A DNA stretch of 64,000 nt. Source: Nymphaea colorata (taxonomy: Eukaryota; Streptophyta; Magnoliopsida; Nymphaeales; Nymphaeaceae). Shown piece after piece: positions 35,404 through 48,350 of this stretch (its first letter is position 1; every line of letters begins with the position of its first letter). The translations under genes and the position numbers were made by a program. The stretch covers positions 13,900,571-13,964,570 of the forward strand of contig NC_045138.2 in the NCBI RefSeq assembly GCF_008831285.2, given 5' to 3'. The notes under the pieces were generated by a model. That model saw only the letters and a program-made list of their open reading frames with translations. It did not search any database and was not told the origin of the DNA.

Positions 35404-36959
35404 TTTATCCCATTAGAGAAAGGGGGTTGGGTGGGGTTTGAAATTTGGAAGAGAAAGAGGCTTCGGTGGTTTTGGGCAGTCCTTGGGCAGAGAGAGAAAG
35501 AAAGTGGTTTTTGCTTATTATGCTTATTAAGACAGAGTGTGTGAGAGAGAGGGTGGTTTTGGTCTGTAAGGGGCAAACACAGAAAGAGAGTGGTTTTTTG
35601 CTCGAAAAGGGAGGGAAGGAGATAGAGAGACAGAGACACAGAGAAAGAGAGAGCGAGGTGGTTTTCAGGGGTGAAGGGTGGTTTTTGGTTGGTCCCCTTT
35701 ATGAGAAGTTCGCATCTTTGAGAGTTCCTGAAAATGGAAATCTCTGGAACACTCTCCCTCGGTGCACGCTTCTTTTTGAATCTGTGGTTTCTGCTCACTT
35801 CATCACGCCTTCCTTTTCCTTTTCTTCTTTATTTTTTTCATTTCTAGACATTGACGAGAAGATTTCCCGAGTTTTCCAAGGGGAAAGTTTTTTCATCTCC
35901 AAATTGAAGTGAAACTTCACCTTCTCCTCCTACACTTCAGTCTCTCTTCAACAAACACTGAAAAGTCTCACCCCCTTCTACCACTTGGCCACTGCAATTT
36001 TTTCAGAAAACCGAAGTCGAGTCTGCTCTTTAAACATCTCAAAGCATGGTTGAAACGCAGTTGAGAGCAGGTGAAATTTTACAAACATTAGTGGATGTTT
36101 ATTTCCTGGGTAGACTGGTAGGTGCAATGCAATTTCACCTGCCCAATACACTCTGAAACTTTTCTCCTGCCAATCAACCACTCCATAGATATTTGACATT
36201 TACATTCTTGAAGCAAATTCATAACTTTAACCATTGTTAATCGCTTAATACTTAAGAAAGTGAGTTTAGATTCCCATACTCCTAACTCATTCCTTACGTC
36301 AATACAAGTGAAGTGGTGGCGTTAGTTGACAAACTGTTCTTCAAACGCTAGTTTTAAAACGTTAACTAAAAAACATAGATCGATCTGTGAACAGCAATAA
36401 GGTGCCCATCGATTTACCAATTGCTTCTAATTCGAGAACGAAGTCAAAAAAAAATATTCAACACAAGCTTAAAACTGAAACTTGCTTTAGTATTTTTCAG
36501 TAGTAGTTTTCAACACTTGATTGTTTGGGGAATTTGCTTTAGTTCAACTTCTTGAACTTTGCCTTCATGAAATCTGCAGGAAATAAAAGAGAGCTTAGCA
36601 CTTGAAGATAAAGCTTCATGATGTAATTCAATAGTTAAAGAAAGACTGAAAGAGAAAATTATAAGAAGCTTAGATTAAAGGAGCTGGAGTCTGTGTCATC
36701 AGAATCAACGGAGTCAAATTGGAGGCAGAACCAATTCAGTGTGCCATGTATCAATTTTTAAAATCTTTTTAATTAACTTGTAGGTAGCATATGAATGACA
36801 CACTAAGAAAAATTGACGTCACAAAAACTGGTTTAAAAACTAAAACGAATTCCATTAGAGTTCTTTGTCAATATATGGCCGATACGGCTAGGGTGATATG
36901 ACCAATATTGACAGTACTAATTATAAAAAAAACTTTAAAGAAATCCATTATTTTTTTTC

Positions 36960-36960
<1 letters not shown>

Positions 36961-36990
<30 letters not shown>
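36961..36990. repeat. (TA)n microsatellite
   Basis: About 15 uninterrupted AT units. Confidence 0.95.
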
Positions 36991-36993
<3 letters not shown>

Positions 36994-38992
36994 TACAGTT
37001 TTTTTCAATTCCCATGTAAGTGAGAGGATAACGACTCACCGCCAAAACCACCACCTCAAAGGTCTTGGTCCTCCTGCCTTTAGAACTCCAGTTACATCAA
37101 TGAAAGGAATGAATGTGATGCACCTAAGGGGACGAAAATAAGTGAAGCTACTATAAAACCTTAAATTTATAGCTCTAAGTCTAAATTATGCAAGACAACC
37201 CTACTAGATCCGGGTCAATGCTTTATGAAATCGAGTAGACTTAGTTGTTAACTATATATTTAGTGCTATATAAAAAAAAAATGGATTCCACCGTTAATGC
37301 ATCTATAACTTAGTTGTCGTGCTCCAACCTACCTAAGCATCTGCCCACTATAATAAAACCGGCGAAATTTCACTTGTTCTATGCCCGTTGAGGGAAAAGA
37401 AGAACTGGGGAAATTAAAGCCAGGAAAACAAAATTCCAAGACTTCTTTTTCTTCCTTGTCATTCTAAATTCTAATATTAACGTGTTATTCACGAAAGACT
37501 TTTCTCGAGCACCAAATTTCAATGTCGTTTGGGCCATGGACCTGGATATCGAGTTTTGATCCGATACGGGGTGATCCAATAGGCGAAGAGGACTTGGGTC
37601 CCACGGCGAGGGACGTGCCCTGACAACTCACACTTCATGCTTTTCACGCTACTTGTCATCCGTGCTGCTACTATTCCCTCGGGTCGGGTCGGATCGGATG
37701 TGGATCCATCAGACTTGGAATTTACATAAACAACGAGAATTTTGTGTTGTTTGAGAGAGGAGGTAAAAGAGAGTGGCAGATAACCAATTTTAGTAAAACC
37801 TTTGTCAAACACAGAAGCTTTTACCAGCTAGTAAAGAGAGAAATTTAACTTCGTTGCCATGACAATTTCTGACATGAGATGAAAAAGTTTCATTAAAAAA
37901 AGATTTCACCCAGCAATCAAACGCCTCTTTCAATGTTCTCACAAGGACCCATAGCACTTGGCATACACTTGTAAAGAAGTTTGAACAGTTTTTAAAGCCG
38001 TTTTGGTGTCTAAACACAATAGGATGGATTTGAATTCACAACCTGAATCCGATCCCAATCCAACTTCTATATTCGCATATAGATGTGAATCTGAATTTTT
38101 AAAACATACAACTGAGTTGGAATTGCATTGTGATATGTTAATGACGGACTTTGAAAATGTATGGACATTGGATATAAGATATTTTATTTAAGACTGGATT
38201 TGAATCCAAATCAGAATCCTGTTGGACATCACTTCTTAAATCTGAATCCTATCCAATTTGTTGATAGTCCAATTGGATATCTCCGAATGTTCCCGCAGGC
38301 ACCCTATCAAATAAAGAGACCACGCTTTTCGTGTGTTCCAAGACCACCAATACTTTCCACCATGGGCATGGAACACACGGCCCGATTGTGCGGGAGTACC
38401 CGAGCATACGATATATTGAAACCTTCCCCTCTTCAGGAAAGCTAGTAAGTTATTGATCTTCAATTCCTTGTGGGAGTGTTGGTAATCAGAATATTGTGTT
38501 AGTATTTCATGAATTTGTTTCAAATATTAGAACAGATTCATAGGATACTAACATAAAGTTCTTTTATCTTCTTCATCATCATCATCATCTTCTTCTTCTT
38601 CAAATATTGATTCGTCTCTCAAGTAACGGTTGCTTCTTCCCCCAGCAGGCTCGCAGAAAAAAGCTCAGCCGACGTCGCTTTTCAAGCATCCAGTGAGGAA
38701 GATATGTGGGGAGGTTTAATATCTCTTTTCAAGCAAAGCTGTTTTACGTCCAGATCTGAATCTCAAACCAAAATCTGACTATTCAAACAGAATCTGAGGA
38801 TGCCAATGGTTCTGATATTGTCTACATCCAATTTGAATCCAATGTCATTGACCTCCAATAGACCAAATCCGCCAATACTTGCACTCTATGGGTCATTGCT
38901 GCCATTGAGCTGCATCTAGAACCCAAGACAAACTCAGACCTGCTTATAGGGTAATTAATTCCATGGTAACTGTCAACTACGGTTACTCATAT

Positions 38993-39013
38993 GTTTGTGT
39001 GTGTGTATGTATG

Positions 39014-39047
<34 letters not shown>

Positions 39048-39053
39048 AACATA
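38993..39053. repeat. Self-complementary GT/AT/AC microsatellite
   Basis: A run of GT and GTAT units passes through AT units into AC units, bounded by GTTTGTGTG on the left and CACACAAAC on the right. The strand can fold on itself almost completely. Confidence 0.9.
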
Positions 39054-40816
39054 GGAGTAATATATATATAGCTTCATGAATTTACAAACAAGTATTCATA
39101 TTTCGTGGTGTTCATATTCCATGATGACCATTCATATGTCCACAGAAGTTTGTAAGATGTGAAGTTACCATAGTAGGGATGCCAATAGTTGTCAGGTATT
39201 TCTGCATTAAAAATGTTAGAAACGAAAATTTCTTCTTGGCTATCATTTGGACTAGTCCGACTTGATCCAATTCGGATCTGATTACCGGTCAGATTTGCAC
39301 ACAGTTTTCTGCTTAGATACTGAATCTGAGGCCAAGTCCTATTGAGGTTCAACAAAGATCGATCCTACTCCAACGTATAAATTTCGGACCTCATCTTGTC
39401 ATCCATGTTGAACACAACTTCAGTGGAGAAAAATAAGCTCTGAATCTGATTACATAGGCTCCCACTAGATTGGATTTGATAAAGGAGCACGAACGGGCGG
39501 AGCTAGAGGTGGGCAGCCGGCAATGGGTACCCGGTACGCGGCTGACAGGAAATTTCAAATATTATTTTTTAATTAATAATATAGATTTTATTATTAAAAA
39601 TATATGTTATATTCAAAAAAATATTTAATTAAAAAATTGGTGTATCAAATATAAAAACTTTGCACAAATAATATTTTGGCTACTGTCAAAATTTTGAAAT
39701 TATAATTCAGCATTTTCATGAAAAATTTTTGACTCCTCAACGTGACATAGACGTAAGGTCTGACGTCTTATGCGTAGAGAAATTTTTGGAAGCGTAAGAT
39801 CTTAAAATAGGTTTCTCCCTTAAAAGGGACGAATTTGGTCTATATTGTTAGGACGGGAGATATTTAACTAAAGGTTCGCTGGCTTCATGGGCCCCTACCC
39901 TAATTTGGGGGATGGATCTGCAGCAGCTTAATAATGTCAAGTTTTTTATTGAACCAATTATTTGATCAATTGAAGTTCGTGCTACTATAAGAACACGAAA
40001 AGGAGAAAGAAAATATCAGTTTTCTTTTTCAATTGATGCAATTCTTTGATCACTTGAAGTGTGCTTGCTATTCATAGACAATTTGTCTTGTGCATGCCAA
40101 GTCTGGCCTCGAACAGAAGACGGTTTGTCTCAGACTGAAGTTTGATCAACAAGAAGTCGTCATGCTACTTGGCAAAAACGATTAATCTTACACGAGTTAA
40201 CTATTTTTGCGTGGATGCGCCATGCCATATAGACATCAAGGGTCAATAAATTCTCAGATGAAGCGTTTTGAGGAACACGTTCTGTCCTAATCTTGTTCCC
40301 CCATTCAAACACGACCGATTTTCCCATCGGTGCATATTACCAAATCCATAGAAATGCAAGTTTCTATGCAATTCATAATTTTATAAATGAATGCACAATC
40401 GAAAATAATGATAATTGAATTTCTCAAAGATAAATCCTGTACATTACATTTTTTTCAGCTCATGTAATTAGCATTGGGACTTTATAGGCAAATTAATGAA
40501 CAGTATAAGGTGCGAACTGGTAGACAGTCAGTTTTCATTTTGGCATCAAGTGACATCTAAAGATTGTCTTGTACTTTAAGGGGACAAGGAGTTAGGTGGA
40601 AGTTTCGACTCTCTACTGGTCAGTAACCCTCCCCTGGCCACCCAAAAATAAAAACTTTAATGGATGAGATATTTCATATGGAGTGTGAAGCCTCTACAAT
40701 AAAAAAATTAATGGATCACAGTTGAACCATTTAATAAAAGAAAGGTTTATAAGCTCAAATTATATGCATCATGTTTGACCTTCAACTTAGAAGTTGAAAG
40801 CCAACCTATGACCTGT

Positions 40817-41006
40817 CAGGGGCGGAGTAAAGTGGGGTCGGCAAGAGCCCTACCCCTCGCCACTGAAAAAAAAAAAATTACACATAAATTTTAGGAAAAA
40901 AAATTATCCTAGATAAAAATTTTGAAAAATGATCCTTAAGCTTCTGTCAAAAAATATTGAGATATAATTTGGCCCATCTCTTGAAAATTTTTTGACCCTG
41001 CCCCTG
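40817..41006. mobile_element. Small CAGGGGC-ended inverted-repeat element (MITE), 190 bp
   Basis: Starts CAGGGGCGGAG and ends TGCCCCTG, short terminal inverted repeats typical of small hAT-type MITEs. The interior is AT-rich and non-coding. No matching 8-bp target duplication is visible (TGACCTGT versus TAAGTAAT), so the copy is old or the boundaries are slightly off. Similar interior words occur at about 39485-39745. Confidence 0.6.
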
Positions 41007-43296
41007 TAAGTAATGACTCAATAATGATATAGTAATGCAGTTTAAGTGAACATGCACGCCGCAATCTATATTAATAATCATGAAATAAAACAGCAAAAGA
41101 ATATTATTTCTAATGGCTCAGATTACTTGATGGAGCCTGTCTCTCCCCTAAAGCAAATTAATTAGGAAGAAAACAAATTTTAGACAAGAGAAGTGAATTT
41201 AATGGAGCAAGAAAATAGAATAAATTCATTTAAAAATTTGCTTAGAAATATACACGGGGTACTGCCTCCAAATTAACGTTGTCATGAGAGTGACCCTTTT
41301 GCGTGGTCATCGCCGTCTAATTGAGCAGTCGCTATATCTAAAGATATTGAAAATATCGTCAGACACTTTGTCCATTGAAAAGATACCGTCGAATAGTACG
41401 GTTTTAAGCAATGCGATATTTTCAAGTATGCACTGACGAGTTACAATCTAATGACTGAAATTTTGTCGTTTTATTCCTTACTGATAATGATGGTTTAGAT
41501 TTTAGTGTTTGTGACGTATACTTTTCGTTTTTGTTTTTGCTTTTATATACATACGAGTTCCTTTTTCTTGATATATAAAGTGAGTTCGCTATCAAAAATA
41601 AGTTTTCTTTTCGAGTTATCGCTTGTCGATTTTGTACGATGCATATTTGAAATTCAAACCTTTCAAAACCTTCTCTTATATGTCTATCATTTATGTATAT
41701 TCACGTACGTACATATATTATTATTATTAGATTATGGCACAAAACTGAATGGATGCAAATAAGAAAGCTCGGCAGCAAATAAACTCATATATCTACAGCA
41801 CATACATCACAATTTTACCAAGATTCTTGTTCATGCTACACAAATTATTACCAAACATTACAAAACATCATGCAATTCTTTAACCATAGACAAGAATTTG
41901 GCGACCAAAGTCGTATCTACCAAGATATGATACATGTTCATAAACAGGAAACATTTATTCATTGGCCCATCAGTTCTTGACCGTTCATAATTAGTCAAAA
42001 TATCTTATCGCATCGCAAGCTATGGAGGATCAAAGTCAGCAACGCCCATGGTTTGACAAAGGCCCAGTCGCAGTGCAGTTAATTAAGGCTGAGGTCAATC
42101 AGAAGCGGCCCCATTGACCCACATTCAATGCCTTCACAGTGTCATAACTGGTCAACCACCCCTACAATTAAAAGCTCCTCCTCCTCTCTTCTCCACTTTC
42201 GTATATGAAGTTAATTTTCACTTCTTTATATCACTGGAACACAGACCGGCGGAAAAAGCCATACAGATGTGATCTTTTTTCTGTATTTCATTGTTGGTGA
42301 AGGCAGTAAATGTCTTCATTGTAAACAGGTAGGAGTTTGCTTTCATGATAAATGGGAAGGGGCTTACCATACGGACCCTTATGTCCAACTTCTTACTAGA
42401 TTTGGTATCAAACTTTTATATGGTTCCCAGTTTGAATACGGTCTGATGCTCAGATGTTAGGTCGGGTCGGATCCGTAACAGTCATATCAATTGCGGAGTT
42501 GATGTACTCAGGTACAGAGCATATATGGTTAGTCACTTCACCAAAAATGGAAAGGAATTGATGGGTATGGTTCCAACCATGTCCATTACGACTGGACTCG
42601 TTTGACAATAGTAACACATTGTTAATATCTCATGAATCTGCTGCTTTAAGGAACGCTTGTTATAAAGTGTTTTATGTTGTGCGCCATTTTTTGAGATGGG
42701 TTAGTGAGTACCGTTGCCAAACATCCCCTTAATACCTGAATCGGAGGGATCAAATTTTGCCATTTACCAACCCCTGATTCGGGTTTGGCGCTACTGTAGG
42801 GTCACATTACTGACTGTGAGATAAAACGTCAGAAAACACGTGCATCGCTGACCCCTTCATTGAAGGTTTTTTACAGTCACTGCTCCATTTACTGACGGTG
42901 AAAAACCATCAGAGCTTCAAAAAAAAAAAAGAATTCTTGTGGAATACTCAGACAACTGAACCAGATTATCAACCGGTCGGATCTCAGCACAATGACACTT
43001 GCGTTTAGCTTTTCTTCATTCAAATCCACATCGTAGTCTGTGACTGATTAAACTATACCGAGTTGGTTGCATGCAATAAATGGTTGGTCCGGACCCATAT
43101 AGGAGCCCCTACAGCTAGATCTTGATAACCATCAATCACCTTACGGAGGCAAAATGCTGCCATGCCATAAGTGAAGGTCAACTGGTCATTGTCATCCTCA
43201 TTGGAAGGATACGATCAGTCTCTGTCTGCAACTGTCAAATGCAGGGGCAGCTTGCTTCCTCCTCTTGCGCGTTTTCCTAACTGGGGAGGGGAGCCT

Positions 43297-43306
43297 CTAT
43301 AAATAG
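43297..43306 (+). promoter_or_regulatory. TATA box of the monooxygenase gene
   Basis: CTATAAATAG about 100 bases before the ATG at 43398, predicting a leader of about 65-70 bases. Confidence 0.7.
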
Positions 43307-43397
43307 ACCGACTTACCCCATCTACTCTCCCAAACTCAGCTTAGCTCTCTAGTTTCCGGAGGTGGTGGTGGTGCTGCTTAGTTTAGTGTGATAGAAA

Positions 43398-46300
43398 ATG
43401 GTGACGGAGATGACTGAAGACATAGTGATAGTGGGCGCAGGCATCGCCGGGCTTGCCACCGCGGTGGGGCTTCATCGAGTTGGGCTCGGTTGCCGGGTTC
43501 TTGAGCGCGCTCAGGAGCTTCGAACCACTGGCGCCGCACTCATGCTCTTCCCCAATGCTTGGCGTGCCCTGGAGACTCTCAACGTCGCTCACAAGCTCAC
43601 TCCTTTCTATGCTCCTTTCAAGACGTAAATGCTCACACAGTCCTTCTTCTTTGTCTTCATGATCTCTTGTGTGCTTGGTTTGGTTTTGAAGTTCTCTACT
43701 ACTTTGATCCAAACCTTGCGTGAGTTTGGCAGCATCCATGGGCCTTGTCCCTGGTCATGAAATCCAGTATAGTTTATCATGAGCTTGGCCGTATAATAAT
43801 AGGTGATGCCAAACACAAACCTTTTCTTCTTTTTCTGAAATTCATGGTATTTCCAAACTTTTTACGGGAGTAGGAGGCTTGAAGTTTGGAATTTCTGGAT
43901 TCGAATTCGTATCATTCTTAACAGGAACTTTATTTTAGGAAGAAACACAGAGAGAGAGAGGAAAAGGATGTTGCTCAATAGATCATCTTGATGTCGATTT
44001 TGTCGGGGCGGAAAGATTTAAAGAGGAAAAATAATAAATGCCAACGAACCAACAAATGGACGACGCTGTTGGAGTTACAACCGTCTCTGAAATCTAATGG
44101 GGACACTATATTTGTCCTCACTGAACATGCTAAAATTTATTGTGTAAACAGATGAAGGGGCCCTCCTTGTCATCATAAGGGACTCGGAATCTCGGATATA
44201 TCCGTGTCAGTGTTAAAGCATAAACATAGAATTTTAGTTTGTTTCTTGTTTGTTTGCAGATTGTTTGCAACTTCTGGTAACATTTTATCACTCTTTTTCT
44301 TAAATTATATATGCATATAGGAAAATTGAATGATCAAAGACACACACACACACACAGGATGGGCCTCGGCCTCGTTGATGTATCGCCATTATCACTTCTG
44401 CATATTCTTCTGCTGCTTCTTTTGTGTTTTCATCTATCATTTGCTTCTCCATCATTCTTACCATCTCTCTTATATAATTCCAGGGCAAGCTTTACGTCGC
44501 TTAGTGCTCGTCGAACCCAAAAGGTCCCTCTCCTCGGAATCACCGTCAGGTATATCAGACTTCCTGCTTTTGTGGTATATTGCGACGATTGGCGCTTGTG
44601 AAGCTGCTAGCTTTCACTATTAAAAGAGTAAATTAGACACGAGTCCAAAGTACAACCTCGCTGCAACCACTGCACGAAGAAAAGTTGGTAATTTTAGGAA
44701 AGCCGTGATCATTTTTTGGTGGAATAACAGATTCTTTCATTCAACTATCTTAATTAAATAAGCAACATCTAAATATAATATTTTTTTTTGCTTTATATAT
44801 ATATATATATATTCACCAAAACTAGACCTCTCCAACCCTCTTTGACCCACTAGTAAAGTCTCCCCCAACTCCACTTGAGTTTTGTTGAAAATAATTTACA
44901 CCCGCAGTTTCAATGCCTGACCTGACCCGACGGTCCGACATGACCATCTTCAATGTGAACAAGCCTAGATCCACCTAGGGGTGAACATGAGCCTAGTCAA
45001 GCTCGAGTTCAGTCAGCTCGAGCTTGGCTTGACTAATGAAACCTTGAGCTTGACTTGGCTCGAGCTCAAGAACAACTCGACAAAAGCAACCCCATTCGGC
45101 AGTTACATGTTGAGCTCAACAAACTCGTAAACTCATTTGAATATATTGACTTGATTAAGACTCGACAAACTCTATTAAAGCTCCACCTCAACTCGGCAGT
45201 TACGTGTTGAGCTCGAACTCAACTCGATTATGTGAACGAGTCGACTCATGAACTCGAGCTTGACTTGTTAAGTAAATGATTTGTCTCAAACTCGTTCACA
45301 AGTCGAGCTTTAACGAGTTGAGCTCGAGTAGCTCGACTCATTGTTCATCCCTAGATGAGCCTAATTATCCAAGTTTAAAAAGAGAAAGGAGAGGATTGTG
45401 ATTGATCATAGTCATACGACTTAATCTGAATTCCTTGTAAGTTGGACTTAAAAACCTTTTGGGTGAAAAAGATGAGTATTTCATTTTACCGCCCAGTAAA
45501 AAGCAAGAGCTTTCACCTTTTCCCTTATACCCCAGAAGTGCAGACCTACTTTGAGTGTCGGAATTCAAGATAACATTCCTTTGAACATTCCTTTATGCTT
45601 CAACTTACAATTGAATCGCAGGAAGTTAAAAAGTTTAAAAACAAAAACATTAGACTTAGAACATTCACTTGCACCAACGCAACTTGTTGTCGCCACTGAA
45701 GCAACGCAACACTTTCACTTGCACCTTCTGATGAAATGACAGCGTCGTTATTTCAAAGATATGCCATAAGTGTTTTAAAAATTAATTGATACTGGCATAT
45801 TCATTTAGTGAAGCAGCTGGCGCCAGTAAATTCCATACCCATCATCTATAAAAATTTGTTGACGCCTACTCTGCCATTATATCACTGCACATCGTAATAA
45901 ATAAGTTGTGTCCTTTTGAATTTGATGCAAACCTATCACCCATTGCCATACTGAAGCTGTTTAAAGCAGTAGCTAGAATTAAGGCGAGATGGATGGGTGT
46001 TAGAATTGGCTATCATATGATGAAGGTACATTACATATGCTCATTCTTCATGGATGATAACAATTTGGTTTTGGGTATCTACTGTCTATTGCAGTGAGAA
46101 ACTTGGACTGAGGTCTGTTCATAGGAAGGCACTGCTTGAGGCCCTAGCAGAGGAACTTCCGCCCTCCACTATCCGGCTGGGCTCCCGGCTGTCGTCCATA
46201 GAACAGTCTCCCGGCGAGTCCCTGATCACTCTTCATTTGGAGGATGGAACCAGAGTTAAGACAAAGGTAGTACCATGCTTAATTGCCCTCAAATTCTAGG

Positions 46301-48350
46301 ACTTTCTTTGTTTTAACAACAAAGAAAAAACCATCTCTGATGTAAACCCATATGCACAAGAACAATATTTGTGGCTCTGCTATATACACAAGTCAAGTAA
46401 TCAGCTGTTTTTTGTATTGAAATTGACATGCTGTTAAAGAGTTTAAGATGGATTGGGAGATATGTTCACAATTTTCATGATCTTATCATAAAAGCGATTG
46501 ATGTGTCCCAAATTGATAAATAACTATATGTTCAGCCTAGATTAGCAACTAGATTGACGATATGCTATGCTCCCGTAACAGGTTTTGATCGGATGCGACG
46601 GGAACAGGTCTTTGGTGGCTCAATGGATGGGGATGTCGGAACCGATCAACTCCGGCCGGTCGGCGATTCGGGGCCTATCGGTTTACCCGGACGGCCACGA
46701 CATTGACCATGAAATGGTTCAGTTTCTTGGTGATGGGGTTCGGGCAGGCTATATTCCTATCAATAAGAAGCATGTTTATTGGTTTGTCATCAGAACGGCA
46801 CATCCCGTTGGTAATTATATATTGAATCATCCTTATTCTAACGAAAAAGTAATACATCTGCCAGTCTTCGGGTGATAGCTAATATTGATCAGATATTTAT
46901 TCATTTGTGCTCAAAAAAAATAAAAAAAATCTTGATCAGGATTCCTTATAATTAATATTGGACTGGCCCCCGTCCACATGCACCCGAAGATTTAGATTTA
47001 TATATTTCTGCTTTCTTCTCTCTCTCTCTCTCCGTCACGAGAGGACCATTTAATATGATGAAAAGGAAAGATGGGAAAAAAAAAAGATTTAGAAATCGTA
47101 GCATAGATAAGAACGAAAGGTGTGCAACCATAAACAGAAAATTGGTCACCCCATGCTCACACTTATTAATTGAGTTCACCTATTTTGAGAAACTCTACTT
47201 CTTTACAATTTTTTAATCTGATCTGCTGAGAATACCAATTATTAGGATATGGTTTGAGGATTTTATCAGATTTCTCTCTTTTAAAATTTTTTTTAGATCT
47301 CCACATCCAATTTTAAATCAAGCACCTGAACACTTTTTACTTTTTGCCATCTACTTAAACTATAAGGCGCACCACTCTGGTTGCGCAGTAGGTTTCGGTC
47401 ATTGGCTCAAATCTCAGTGGCAACACCAAAATAGGAATGACTTTGGAGGAGAATGGGTTAGGCGCTGTGCACGGTGCACAACCTTTAAGAAATGGCTAAG
47501 TGTACTCCTAACCCACTTGTACCACTTTTTAGAGGTACTTGGCATGCACAGTAACAGGATCCTGTACACAATGTAATTGTGCAAAGGTTTGTATATATAA
47601 CCAAGTTTAAGTTTGGAGAGAAATGGTTATATGTACCCAAGTGTACCATGCAGAGTTCCCAGTATAATACATGTGTCCTTTTAACCTATTTTATAAGGAT
47701 ATTCATCATGCACATGGGCTGTATATGCAAGCAAAACTTTGGAGTTCTCTCAAAAATATAATGGGAAAAATGAACATCACATCTAAACTTGCACTGGTTT
47801 CTATTCAGATGAGGAAATATGGAAGAGCCCAAAGCTGATCAAGCAAGATGTAACCGATAGAGTAGCAAAGGACTGGCCAAAGGAGTATCGTGAGGTGGTG
47901 GAGCATTCTGATCTCGACACGTTGACGCAAGCTCCACTCTTCTTCAGGAGTCCACTGAGTCTGCTGTTTGGGAATCTGTCGAGGGGAAGCGTCACGGTTG
48001 CCGGCGACGCGTTGCACCCGATGACCTCCGACATCGGCCAGGGCGGGTGCACGGCCCTTGAGGACGCGGTGGTGCTGGCCAGGAACCTCAGCCTAGCTCT
48101 GCGGAAGAACGGCAAGATCGAGTTCGACCATAAGGCCATCGAGGAAGGGCTGAGGAAGTACGGGAACGAGAGGAGATGGAGATCGGCGGCGCTGATCGCC
48201 TACGCCTACCTGTCCGGCTGGGTGCAGAGCCAGCCGTGGAGGTTGGTCAAGATGTTCAGGGACAAGATCTGCTACGGCCTCATGTTCAATAGGTTCGTGG
48301 ATCTCGTGGACTATAACTCTGGTGAGTTGCCGAGTTTTAAGCTGGCCTGA
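43398..48350 (+). CDS. FAD-dependent monooxygenase (MO1/CTF2 type), five exons
   Basis: Exons at 43398-43624, 44484-44549, 46095-46266, 46582-46810 and 47809-48350 join with GT-AG sites and matching phases into 411 residues. The family uses FAD and NAD(P)H to hydroxylate small aromatic or similar compounds; plant members resemble salicylate hydroxylase and zeaxanthin epoxidase, and most substrates are unknown. The dinucleotide fold GAGIAG is at 13-18, the DG motif GCDGNRS at 159-165 and the second FAD motif GDALHP at 297-302. The phrase SVHRKALLEALAEELP is characteristic of plant MO1-like proteins. The start ATG follows a TATA box by about 100 bases; MTEDIV four codons later is an alternative. 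No long transit peptide precedes the FAD fold. Identity as an intact monooxygenase is firm; the substrate is not known. Confidence 0.94.
44976..45353. mobile_element. hAT-type MITE in intron 2 of the monooxygenase gene, 378 bp
   Basis: Begins TAGGGGTGAACATGAGC and ends ATTGTTCATCCCTA, complementary short ends. Inside, both halves are dense in GCTCGAG/CTCGAGC and AACTCG words. The flanks GATCCACC and GATGAGCC match at five of eight positions, a possible decayed 8-bp target duplication. It has no coding capacity and is not the TCGGAT-rich family seen at 15031. Confidence 0.75.

Larger units (their letters stand above)
35307..43296. other. Intergenic DNA between the bZIP and monooxygenase genes
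   Basis: The genes diverge, so both promoters lie here. Next to the bZIP gene (35440-35690) is a GA/GGTTTT-rich repeated tract. Further right are AT microsatellites (36961-36990, 39018-39036), scattered hAT-like relics with GAATCCGA words (about 38020-38290 and 39175-39420), an AT-rich relic at about 39485-39745 and a CAGGGGC-type element at 40817-41006. Open frames such as 35445-35912 are low complexity. No gene is supported. Confidence 0.5.

Noticed and set aside
35397-35912. Open frames of 133 and 155 codons upstream of the bZIP gene
   Set aside because: Composition follows the GA/GGTTTT repeats and both strands are open alike; better read as promoter DNA.
42780-42930. CACTA-like subterminal words (TTACTGACGGTGAAAAACCATC)
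   Set aside because: Only one short inverted motif and no CACTA end or 3-bp duplication; too weak to call an element.
43383-43816. - strand frames overlapping exon 1 of the monooxygenase
   Set aside because: Shadows of the real exon and its intron; no motif.
47380-47450. tRNA/SINE-like head (GTTGCGCAGTAGG then GGCTCAAATCTC)
   Set aside because: Box A and box B are only roughly matched and there is no cloverleaf, poly-A tail or target duplication.
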